This document shows, piece by piece, positions 25,390-34,699 of a DNA stretch of 64,000 nucleotides. The position numbers were made by a program, and so were the translations under genes. Origin of the DNA: Cygnus atratus (lineage: Eukaryota; Chordata; Aves; Anseriformes; Anatidae); contig NC_066382.1 of NCBI RefSeq assembly GCF_013377495.2, positions 3,348,001-3,412,000 on the forward strand. The letters are read 5' to 3'. Positions within the stretch are counted from its first letter, which is position 1. Each line of letters starts with the position of its first letter. A model generated the notes under the pieces. That model did not search any database. It was not told the DNA's origin and worked only from the letters and a program-made list of their open reading frames with translations.

Positions 25390-26724
25390 GATGGGGCGCT
25401 GGGAAGCATCGCTCAGCTGAGTTGTGGGGGCTGTTGCTATCTCTCCTGCTATCAAAACAGCCTGCTGAGGGATGTTCCCCACTGATGCAGGTCTGGGAAA
25501 GCTGCTCCTAATTTGTCCTCTCCATTGAGGCACTTGTCTGCCCGTGGAGCTCGGTGGGAGCTCACTGCAGGGACCGTGCCCTAGGCCAGGTCCTTCCAGC
25601 TGTGGGAGGATCAGGTAACCTTAGATTTAATCCTAAAGCTTGCTTAAACCTCGAGTTGTTTCACCATTCTCTTATTCCTGAAGGCCTCCTTTAGGGTTTC
25701 AGCTTGCTAGAGCTGAGCTGTGTGACCTGGAGTAGAGGAATTTAGAAGCCAAAGCGAGTTGTCTCTGACTGTCACTAAAAACTGGGGGATTTAGACAGTT
25801 TCTGTCCCAAAAAACAAACACAGTTCCATGCATTTTACAGCAAAGTTTCTCATCCATAAAGGGCTTCCTGACAACATTTAAAAAAAACCAAAAAACACAC
25901 ACAATCTTGTATTGCTTTTTGAGAAACTGAGCAAAGCAAAGAATTATTTGCAACAAATGAGAACTAGGCTAAATTTTGAAGGTTTGTCCATTCCTCCTTG
26001 CCCCCACATCTGTTTCCTTATCTGCACGCGGGTATAAATTTGTTGGTTCATTTATCTGGATCGTGAACTGATGCCCTTTGAACTACAAAAGCTTTGCACG
26101 TTGAATAATATTTCTCTGTCAATAACTGCCAAAAGCTGCAAAGAATAAAATTCCTTCTCCGCCAGAATCCATAGAGTGTTATTTTGAACGATTCTGTAGG
26201 AGCTTGAAAGCAGACGTAGAACTGTACAAAGTGCTTCAATTAGTTTATAAACATCTTTTGTGCATTTAAATTTCTACTGGATTTTTCTATTGCAACCTTT
26301 TTTTTTTTTTCCTACCAATCACAAGAAATTTGACTGTCAGAATCCTGTTTCTGCTATTAATCTAAGGCATTTTCAAATTATTTGTCCTTTGTAAAGAAAC
26401 ACAAGGAAAATAATTGCTGATTTTAGGTGTCCCGAAGCTTTTCTTCAGGTGATTTGCTGCCCTGTGAAAAACATGCCCAGGATCCCAAGGCATTGAAAAC
26501 TGGAGAGATTAATTAAAAAGAAAACATCCAAACCAAGCAAAGAGCTGTAAGAACTTGCAAGAAGGGTCTTTCCCAGCGCGGCGAGGATGAACAAACAAAG
26601 ATTTCTCCCCGGCACTTCCCGGGGGCATTGGCCACCAGCGCGCTCTCCGCGGCGCCTTATCGAGAGCATTCCTGCCTGCCCTGTTTGTCACAGGAACCGG
26701 CCTGGAGTGGAAGTGCCCTGGCAG

Positions 26725-26798
26725 CCAATGACGGGTTCGGGGTAATTGGGAAAGGCAGGTGGAGCAGGTAAGTCACCCCTAGGCAGGAAGGTATAAAA
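26725..26798 (+). promoter_or_regulatory. CCAAT + TATA core promoter, probably of the RNF223-like gene
   Basis: A CCAAT box (26,725-26,729) and an inverted ATTGG (about 26,744) precede TATAAAA at 26,792-26,798. The region downstream is CG-rich. Spacing predicts a start near 26,822. It is the nearest strong core promoter upstream of the RING-finger coding exon, 3 kb away and on the same strand, so I infer it drives that gene. Confidence 0.5.
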
Positions 26799-26821
26799 GA
26801 TACTTGGATCGCAGCGGCGCG

Positions 26822-27039
26822 GCCACTCGGGCACAGGGAGCTGGGTTGGTCGCTGCTCTCGCCCGACCTGCCCTGCTCGGAGAGAAATCAGAAAACTGCC
26901 AGGAGCACAAATGCCAGAAGAAGGCTTGTAAATAAAAAGACTCCGAGCCTAAGCCTATCCTCTGGAAAGAAGACTCTTCAGGGGTAGAAAGCAAGAGCCC
27001 AGAACATGCTTTTCTCCTTCTGAACTGCCCTCTGACCAG
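26822..27039 (+). other. candidate 5' non-coding exon of the RNF223-like gene
   Basis: The exon runs from the predicted TATA-directed start to a CTGACCAG/GTATTT donor at 27,039/27,040. It would splice to the acceptor TTCTCTTCCAG/AG at 29,827/29,828. It holds two very short upstream reading frames, one of which translates as MPEEGL and stops. The donor is only moderate (GTATTT), and both exon ends are inferred. Confidence 0.35.
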
Positions 27040-29827
27040 GTATTTATAGCCTTTAATCTGCCGTACGCCTCTCAACTTGCTGTCTGCTCGGTAGCTCTGA
27101 ATTGGCGATACCATCGGGGTTTATGTTACAGGACGGGGTTGGCCACACTCCGAGCCGCGTGGTCTCTTTTGTCTGGTTTTATGGCACGGAAAGAAGTTTT
27201 TCTCGAACTCGCTGAGAGGTGGAAAGTACTTTACTTGGGTCTGAAGCTGAGCAAGTGTGGCTGTCCTGAATGGTATAGTTTTTTTTGGGGTGGTGTTCCC
27301 AAAGTTTCTGGCAAGCCCAGGTTGTCAGCGGTGTAAACAGCTGAGGAAGAGCAGTGTGACATGGAAGTCTGAACAGTCAAAGATATTGCCTTGTGTTAAA
27401 ATATTCATGTGATCGTCTAGTTAAAAAAAATAAATAAACAAGCCCAGCTGAAAAGAAAACCAGGATTTAGTAGCACAGCAGTGGTGTCCAGGAGAAATCG
27501 TGGATCCTGCGCTAGCTGCTGCCCAAACCCAAGTTAATTTTCGGAGCGTCGGTGCTACAGCACCACACCGACAGACAAAAGAGGCAGGCTTCCCAGGGAT
27601 GGCTTTGCACTGCCTTCCCCTCTCTCTGCTGTCCCCTGCTCTTCGTTTTTCCCCAGTTTAAGCCAACTGCCTGTGCCGTGTCTCATCAAGTTGACTCATA
27701 ACACCAAGATAAACATGAGCAGGTTCTAAATTTATCAAAACCAGCACATATTTGTGGTGTCATGATCGTCTTGAGCAAAGGAAAAGCAGGGGCAAAAGCT
27801 TCTGTCTTCATTTAAGAGCGCCTCTGGGGAGCAAACCTCCCCAAGTTTACTGTCAGGATGCTGCCTTAGTAAAAATCCCCACTGAGCAGCTTTTTCGACT
27901 AGGGTATGAAATTGCAGTGTGTGAAAGCAAAGGCTCCCTTTTTGTGAGGTTACCTTCTGCTCTCAGGCTTGCTGCTCGTAATTTCTCCACGCCGAGGGCC
28001 TGCACAGACCCGGACATAGGGGATGGAGTGCTGCACAACAGATTTTAGTAAAAAACCCAGACAGCAACAACAAACAAAGCAGAGGCTTTCCTGGGTCTCC
28101 GCACCAACCAGGGTTTGGATTTGTGATTCATCAGAATCTGGCAGATTGGGCTAAAAAAAAAAAAAAATGCATGGTGAGCCATAGCAAGGAAACAAAAAGG
28201 CAAAAATACAAAACAAAAACCAAACATTTAAGACAAATGTTACAACTTGCTGAAAAACACAAATATTCTGTGACTTAAAATTTAACTTGAGGAGGGGCTT
28301 CATTTAGAAGAGGAGAAAAAGGAAAATAGTTAAGGGAAGAGTGGCTTTAACTTAAAGCGAAGTTTTCTTCCATAGGTGTAGTCTGGGTACACAGAGTTGG
28401 TTTGGCTCTGGCAGCGCTAGCTGTGATGGGAGAGGTGAGAATCCTTCGTTCTTGCATAACGGAGATATTTCTGTGCCGTGGTAGGAATATGCAGTCTTGC
28501 TGATGCCTTGAATTAGCCTTTTTTTTTTTTTTTTTTGCTCAAGACACAGCGTGCAGCCTGTGTTGCTAAGCCTTGGCTGGATCGACTGGAGAGCTGTAAT
28601 TACAGCAGCAATCTGAACGTCTCTGACTTGTCTTGGGAGATTTACCAGTGACAAAGAATCAAGCCCAGCCGGTTCAGTGACGCAGCCCCAGAAAATGCTC
28701 CCCAGGCAGGCAGCACCGCGGCCATCGCTGCGAATTTCCTCCAGCTAAACACTTGCTTTCAGGCTCGGTATCTGAAAGGCCACGTATCTGATAGCAGAAC
28801 GTAGGCAACGCTGCGTTTCTGGTCGAAGATAACTGGAATCCAAGGTAGTACTTAGGTCGCTGGAAGGGCTGGAGTAACTCGGTTGTAAATCAATTTGCTG
28901 CAACTGGCGTGTGAGCCGTTCAGCTCAGCGCCCCTGCTTGCACACCACCAGAGAGCAGAAAGCAGACGGCAGCACACGGCAGGGCTTGGGCTGCGCTGGC
29001 ACTCCCCCAGGGCTGAGGACAGGGAAGAAGTTCGCTTTCCTAGGGAAAATAGAGCAACAAGGAAACACCAGAGAGTTCCCCGTGCTCTGGCACAGAGGCC
29101 ATTTCCTCCAACGGTTCCTTTCTTGCTGTGTCACGGTGACAGAGGATGGGACAAATCTTGCAAAATTACATTTCTTCCCTTCCCTTCGGTCCTGCTGCTG
29201 CCTGGAAGACTTCAGATCCCGCTGTGCATCGCCAGCACAGCATCGCTGGGTGGTGCCTTGCTCAGGGAGCCACAATTCAGCACCCAAAGCTCTGTCTGAG
29301 CGCACTGAGAGCATCACCCCTCCGCTGCCCCCCCAACTGAATAGTGTTATCTGTCTCTTAGGCCTTGCTCATGCTGCCACCATAATATCTGAGTGCCTCC
29401 CAGCCTAGTAGACTGCTATCGTGAGGTCCCTGCTCGACCTCATGGAGTCCTCTGCTCTCCTCCCTGCCCAGGTGTCGGGGAGCACCGGCTGGGGTAGGTT
29501 TTTGTGCGTTTTCTCTGCCCAGAGCGAGGCACCTTTGGGGAAGGACTGCAGCCGTCTCTAATGCCAGGGGGATTCTGGTGGAAAGGCTTTGGCTGGACGG
29601 TGGAGCTCTGCTGCTTGCTTGCTTCTTGGCAGGTTGTTCGCCTTGGGCATGCAGCTTCCAACAGGCTGCGTGTTGTTCTCGCCTCTAGCAGGGGTCTCTT
29701 CCAGGCTCAGAATGCAGCAGAAGCCGTGAACTTGCTCTTCGGTCCTCTTACGGGGTTAAGGATAGGGCTGGTGATGGGTGTCTTCGCATTGTTTAAAATT
29801 AAAATGGTGTTTTTCCTTCTCTTCCAG
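27040..29827 (+). other. probable 5'-UTR intron of the RNF223-like gene
   Basis: No coding exon is recognised. It contains an 18-base T tract (28,519-28,536) and a 14-base A tract (28,153-28,166). The right end has a good acceptor: a pyrimidine-rich run ending in CTTCTCTTCCAG just before 29,828. Its status as an intron depends on the inferred first exon. Confidence 0.4.
28519..28536 (+). repeat. poly(T) tract, 18 bases
   Basis: An uninterrupted T18 upstream of the RNF223-like coding exon. Low-complexity. Confidence 0.9.
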
Positions 29828-29865
29828 AGTCTCCCAGGGCTCTCGTTATCTCCCCGGGCTCCGTC

Positions 29866-30675
29866 ATGTCGTGTTTCACCCAGCTGTGGCACTCGAGCAC
29901 CCCGGACTCGCCCACCAGCCCCGTCCCTGCGTCTCCAAATGAAGCCCCCATCCCCATCAGCCCCATCGTTATCACCTCCCCAGGAGACAGCAAGAGGAAG
30001 GCGAGGTCCCCCACTGACAAGCCAGGCTCTCCAAACCCAACCTCCCCGAAGCCGACCTCCCCCGTTGAATGTTCCATTTGCTTCAACACCTACGACAACA
30101 CCTTTAAGACGCCCAAACTGCTCCAATGCTCCCACGTTTTCTGCCTGGAGTGCGTGGCTCGCCTGAGCAAAGGGCTGCCCCCAAACCACCCCGAGGACCA
30201 GCTCCCCTGCCCCTTCTGCCGCCAGCTGACCAGCATCCCTCTGGAAGGCGTCCCAGCTCTCGAGACCAGCAAGGAGCTCCTTGCCACGCTGCCCCCCGAG
30301 CTCCAGCAGGAGAAGGTGCTCTGGATGGAAGGGACCAAGCTCTGCTGCCGCCGGTCGTCCGACGACCCCGAGAATCCAGACTCATGCATCTCCATCGACG
30401 TTGCCATGAGCAAGCCGGAAAGCCCGGAGGCTCCCCCGACGGGGCTGGCGGGGAGGCTGTCCCGCTGCGACATGTGCGACGACTGGAAACGCATCGTCCT
30501 CCTCTCGGCGCTCATCATCATCCTCTTCTGCATCATTCTGTGGCCGGTGCAGTGCGCCCTGAAGACGGGGAACCTCCGCTGCTTCACCAGGACTGTGGCA
30601 ATGAGCAGGCCAGAATACCTGCCCCCGAAACACACCACGGCAGCCCCAGCTGTCACACAGATCCCTTTCCAGTAG
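29866..30675 (+). CDS. RNF223: RNF223-like RING-finger E3 ubiquitin ligase, membrane-anchored
   Basis: A complete 269-residue frame lies in a single coding exon. Residues 1-66 are a Ser/Pro/Thr-rich, probably disordered N-terminus with repeated SP and TSP steps. A C3HC4-type RING spans about 69-118: C69-S-I-C72, then C88-S-H90-V-F-C93-L-E-C96, then C115-P-F-C118. The family-type segment WMEGTKLCC follows at about 153-161. A single hydrophobic helix lies at about 210-226 (IVLLSALIIILFCIILW), followed by PVQCALKTGNLRC. That C-terminal signature and the overall plan match RNF223 of the RNF183/RNF223 group as I recall it. These are E3 ligases that transfer ubiquitin from an E2 and are anchored in internal membranes by the C-terminal helix. 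The ATG is chosen because it is the first in frame after a strong splice acceptor (29,827/29,828) and begins the conserved N-terminus. The frame is intact. Another RNF183-group paralogue is possible. Confidence 0.88.
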   Translation: MSCFTQLWHSSTPDSPTSPVPASPNEAPIPISPIVITSPGDSKRKARSPTDKPGSPNPTSPKPTSPVECSICFNTYDNTFKTPKLLQCSHVFCLECVARLSKGLPPNHPEDQLPCPFCRQLTSIPLEGVPALETSKELLATLPPELQQEKVLWMEGTKLCCRRSSDDPENPDSCISIDVAMSKPESPEAPPTGLAGRLSRCDMCDDWKRIVLLSALIIILFCIILWPVQCALKTGNLRCFTRTVAMSRPEYLPPKHTTAAPAVTQIPFQ

Positions 30676-31062
30676 CAGCCCATGGAGGAGGCACTTTGGG
30701 GAGGCAGGAGCAGGGCTCGCTGCCCGACAGCATCCCTCGCCATGCCTGCACACCCCGAGGTCCCCACGCTCGTTCTGCGACCACGCTTGGGTGCAGGCAC
30801 CCGATTCCAGGAGCTCTGCTGAAACCCGTGCCTGCCAAGCTGTCTCCAGCCCAGAAATGCTCCCAGGAGCTGTCAGCATCCTTCTGCCAACTCTCCATGG
30901 GAACCAGAGCCTCGAAAGCTGTTGCAAAGGTGCGGTGGGCGACAGATTCACTTCTAGGACTGCTCGCCTGGAGTGGCGCAGGGGCCTTGGCTGGATACCA
31001 GATGACAGTGGGCGTAGTTCCTTCCACCTCCCTTGGGGAATAAAGGGCTGTTTCTTTTTCCA
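30676..31062 (+). other. 3' UTR of the RNF223-like gene
   Basis: This is non-coding sequence between the TAG at 30,673-30,675 and a predicted cleavage site about 15-20 bases past an AATAAA. Open frames on both strands here are shadows. Confidence 0.6.
31039..31044 (+). promoter_or_regulatory. polyadenylation signal of the RNF223-like gene
   Basis: This canonical AATAAA is the first on the plus strand after the RING gene's stop codon. It is followed by a T-rich stretch (GTTTCTTTTTCC), a suitable downstream element. Confidence 0.65.
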
Positions 31063-34000
31063 CACCGAAGGATCTACATGATTATTCCTGCGAGGAGCTG
31101 GGTTTGGGAGAGTAAAGACATGTCAGAGTTGTACAGGCAGATGAAAAGTAGCCATATCCCACATGCTTGAAACATTTCAGTGGTGTATTCGGTGCTGGAG
31201 GTGTTAAATGCTGCCTCCTGCTGACAAAACATAGATCCATCCCTGCTGCTCACCGGAGCTGTTACCACCGTGACGAGCTGAGGCACTGCTGAAATTGTGA
31301 ACAGACGAGAGTAGCATTTATTTATTTATTTTTTCATCCAAGAAGGTGCTTAAAAATCACTCATCCCTTGCCTGGAAGGATGAGTGCACCCAGGGTGAGC
31401 TCTGCTAGGCACACCAGCATGATGCTGCCCCTCGGTGAGCTTCATTCACACTTCTCCCAGGCAAATCATTGCCAAAATGACAGAAGGTCCAGCTTTTGAC
31501 AGCTTTACCCTCCTAATCTCGAAAGGTGTCAGTATTAAGACACGGGCCAGTTGCTTACACGATATTTTTATTTAATGCAGTGATTTTCCGAAAGTGATTA
31601 ACAAAAGTCTTCATGAAGAAGGCGGCTTACAATTAAATCTTGTTTATTCAAACACATGGATGTAAGACAGGATTGTATGCAAGTACCATACGTGTATGTA
31701 TTAAATTATGTTTTCTACGATGCGAGGTGTCAATTTGTAGCATTTACTCCACATTTTCCCCTCTTACTTGCAGTTGGAGGTGCCCACTCAGCAGTGCCGG
31801 GTCTGGCACCTCTGGAAGTTCATACTTACTGCCATCAAGGCGGTGTTGTCCCAGATGCAGCTGCCCCTGTATTTCCCTGATTTAACCGGAAAAAGGAGAC
31901 GCTGCCAAGGCTGCCCATCTTTTGCTTCTTCCCAGCTGGATGAAAGATGTCTCCAGTCTCACTTTGCAGCAAATCTGGTTTGAAATATAAAAAGGCCAAA
32001 GCAACAGCAGAAGTAACCAAGTCTGTTGCTATGCAAAACGTCTGCTGGGGGTGCTGTATCTGCAGCAGCGGTGCTGTTGGGCTGCAGGTGGTATTATCTG
32101 TGCCAGCCACACGTCTGCAAAACCACCCCCCCAGGCACTGTAGCAGCCACCAGAGGCACTGGGCTTGAGAGGGCTTCTCCCTGCCCGTTCCCCAGTGCTT
32201 GCTACTGTAAGGCTATCTTCACAGCACCATCTTAAACGTGTTCCTGGAAAAAGTAGACTTAAGGCAGAGAAGGCACTTCCATTTCACACAAGGTGCATTC
32301 GAAAGCCCAGCAAATTGATGCTAAGTAGCAGAAGTGCTTTGCCATGCGCAGTCCCACTGATGAGACCTGAGGGCAGGCGAGAGGGAAATAATATCTTCAG
32401 CTCAACAGCCTCATAAAATCTGTTGTGGTGGCAAACTGAGCACAGAGATGTTCTCACAGTTCCAGCTATTCCTAGCGGTCTGTCACAGCATCCTTCTGGG
32501 GACTGTCCCTCTGCACTTCCCCTTCGCACCGCCTACTGAGGAAGAAAGGCTGAAGGTCTAGCTAACACGCAGCTGAACCTCATGTTCATGCATAGTCAAA
32601 AGGAAGAATCAAAGCAAATGGAAACAGGGCCCCAAGCAGTAACATTGGGGTTAGGAGACATCCCCACTGTCCACACTAATTGCCACTCCATCACTTTCCC
32701 GAAGAGCAAGCCACTTAGAAAGAAATCAAAAATAAAAAGCCTTGAGAATATTCAACATTTATTAAAAGTGCAATAAAAATAAACAGTTCTCCCGTCCCTG
32801 TGACGAGGGACCAGGAAGACCAGCCAGGAAATACAGCCACGGTATGTCATTGTGCTTTTGTTCAACCCCTTCTGCTCAGCGCTGGGAGCCAGCACCCTGG
32901 GCACCAGTGCCCCAGCACGCAGGGGGCCGCACGTCTGCCCTCTTCCAGGCACCTAGGAGGACATCAGCATCATCCCCACGCATGCTCCAGAGCTTCAGGC
33001 ACTGGCACTCAGGCCCAAAACTCCCCAGAGAGAGCACTTTCAGTCCCTGGTGTATCCCGCAAAAAGGGGGTTCTTTGGCAGGGCTAGTTGCAGGCCTCAG
33101 GGCTGGAACGGCAGGAGGCCCTGGGAGTCACAAGTCAAGACTTAATCAACAGAGCTGGAATATTCCACTCAATAACACACGTCTTCATGGCACTGGTCAA
33201 GTCACAAGCGCTCCTACAGCACCCCTACTCAGCAGACACAGCACTTGCCTCGTCATACAGTTGCAAGGGGGAAAAAAAGAGCTCATACAGCAAGGTAACG
33301 GCAGAGCTGCATCAAGCTTAGAGGGGCCCAGCTCCACAAGTTCAGCTCAAGTCTAGCATCCTACGCTGTGTTACTCGCTCGGGGTGGCTAAAAGCACAGT
33401 GCACAGTCAAAGCTGCTTTCCTACTCTTCAGCCCCCTTCAGCTAGGCAGGATCTCCCATAGCTCAATGTTCAGACCTGCACCAGGGTGGAGACGCCCCCC
33501 TCTGGCCCCAGTTCTGCTCCGACACCGAGCTCTGCAGGCTCTCAGGCACGCGCACACCCTCCTGCTGCATGGTGGCAGCAGGGACTGCCCGGTGTGCATT
33601 GGCAGGCTTGCATAGAAAGCTAGAACTGGGACAACCCAAAGGAAGCGTGAGGAGAAGAATCAGAGGCACGTACACCTGGGGCCAGGCCGTGCTCTCTCTT
33701 CCTCACCTTCACAGGCAGCGAAGTTACTCTGGGAATTAGTCTAGAACCACTTCTAGCTTGGAAATGATCGACCTAATGAAAACATCCGAGTGCACTAATA
33801 CTTTTCTAACGCCCTAAATGGGCAACCCTGGGAAAGCTCCTAAGCAAATAGTCGTTTCCATTCCTTTAACAATTTGCATGTAAAAAATAAGAATCTTAAA
33901 TTAAAAAAAAAAAAAAAAAATTAAAACTGAGCCTTGATGCCCAACGAATGTCCAGAGGCACTTCCACATAAATATCAACCTACTGATACAGGGGAGACCG

Positions 34001-34365
34001 GGAGAAGATCCTTCTCGAGAATAAGTTAGGTCAAGGCATGTCCTTAAGGCGCAGACTCTGCTTGCTTCTTACAGCCAGCTTCTTAACTCCTTGCTGAATC
34101 CAAGGTGCTAGGGGAAGGCAAAAAGGGCAAAAAACCATTGTCCGCAGTTGCAGCACGTGGAAAGGGTGGACGTAAACACTGTAAATCCTGCAGGCCAAGA
34201 CAAGAAGGAAGAAAGAGGGCAGGGTTTATAACCAAGGCAAGTGGATGGGTATGGCACAGAGCTGAGACACTCTCGGCATGCAAAGTCTCTCCGACTTGTT
34301 TTCAGTGCCTGCCAGCTCCCTGAGTCTGAAAAGCAGACCTCTCCCTTGCAGTACAGGTAGTATTT
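31063..34365. other. intergenic region between convergent RNF223-like and PTPN6
   Basis: About 3.3 kb separates the two tail-to-tail genes. I see no recognised coding exon. A splice-acceptor-like run precedes 31,774 on plus and opens a 70-codon frame of no known similarity. It contains an 18-base A tract at 33,903-33,920. AATAAA-type hexamers occur on both strands near 32,757-32,780 and could serve longer 3' UTRs. I did not see miR-200c/miR-141 mature sequences, which in mammals lie just 3' of PTPN6. Confidence 0.55.
33903..33920 (+). repeat. poly(A) tract, 18 bases
   Basis: This is an uninterrupted A18 flanked by TTAAA words. No retroposon body or target duplication is evident beside it. 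Confidence 0.9.
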
Positions 34366-34371
34366 TTTATT
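34366..34371 (-). promoter_or_regulatory. candidate polyadenylation signal of PTPN6
   Basis: The minus-strand AATAAA is the first after the PTPN6 stop at 34,615 and would give a 3' UTR of about 270 bases. Further signals near 32.76 kb could give longer forms. Confidence 0.55.
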
Positions 34372-34614
34372 AAAATGAGCATGTTTCCCTATTGAGATCT
34401 CATCACCCCATTTCTCCCTGGCCACAGCCGCATCTTTAGGCTCTGTCAAGTTTCTTCAAAGCACATTTGGCTTCCCTGATGTGAACAGGGAGCTGTGCGT
34501 GTGCTGAGCTGAAGACTGGGGTGAGAGGTGAGGTAAACAGACGGCGGTGACACTCGGTTAATCAAGGGAAGCATTCCTACCTGTACAGCCTCCATACAGC
34601 TCACCTCCGACTCT
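34372..34614 (-). other. 3' UTR of PTPN6
   Basis: Sequence between the TAA at 34,615-34,617 and the first minus-strand AATAAA. It has no coding content. Confidence 0.55.
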
Positions 34615-34699
34615 TTATCGCCCCGTGTTACTCATCCCTGAAACCTTTGGGCTTTTGATGTTGAGGTTCTCGTAGACGGAAGCTGACTCATCATCCACC
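34615..34699 (-). CDS. PTPN6: PTPN6 exon 15: last coding exon with Y574
   Basis: Codes residues 565-592 and the TAA stop (85 bases, starting phase 2). DDESASVYENLNIKSP carries Y574, the counterpart of human Y564. The protein ends SGMSNTGR, without the lysine/arginine-rich extension that follows this site in mammalian SHP-1. The acceptor is GTCCTGACAG. Confidence 0.93.

Noticed and set aside
30126..31043. 305-codon plus-strand frame overlapping the RING gene
   Set aside because: It is an out-of-frame shadow of the GC-rich RNF223-like exon and its 3' UTR. It is Pro/Arg/His-rich with no domain.
31063..34365. miR-200c/miR-141 expected 3' of PTPN6 by mammalian synteny
   Set aside because: I looked by eye for the mature sequences on both strands and did not see them. 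A proper hairpin search would be needed to be certain.
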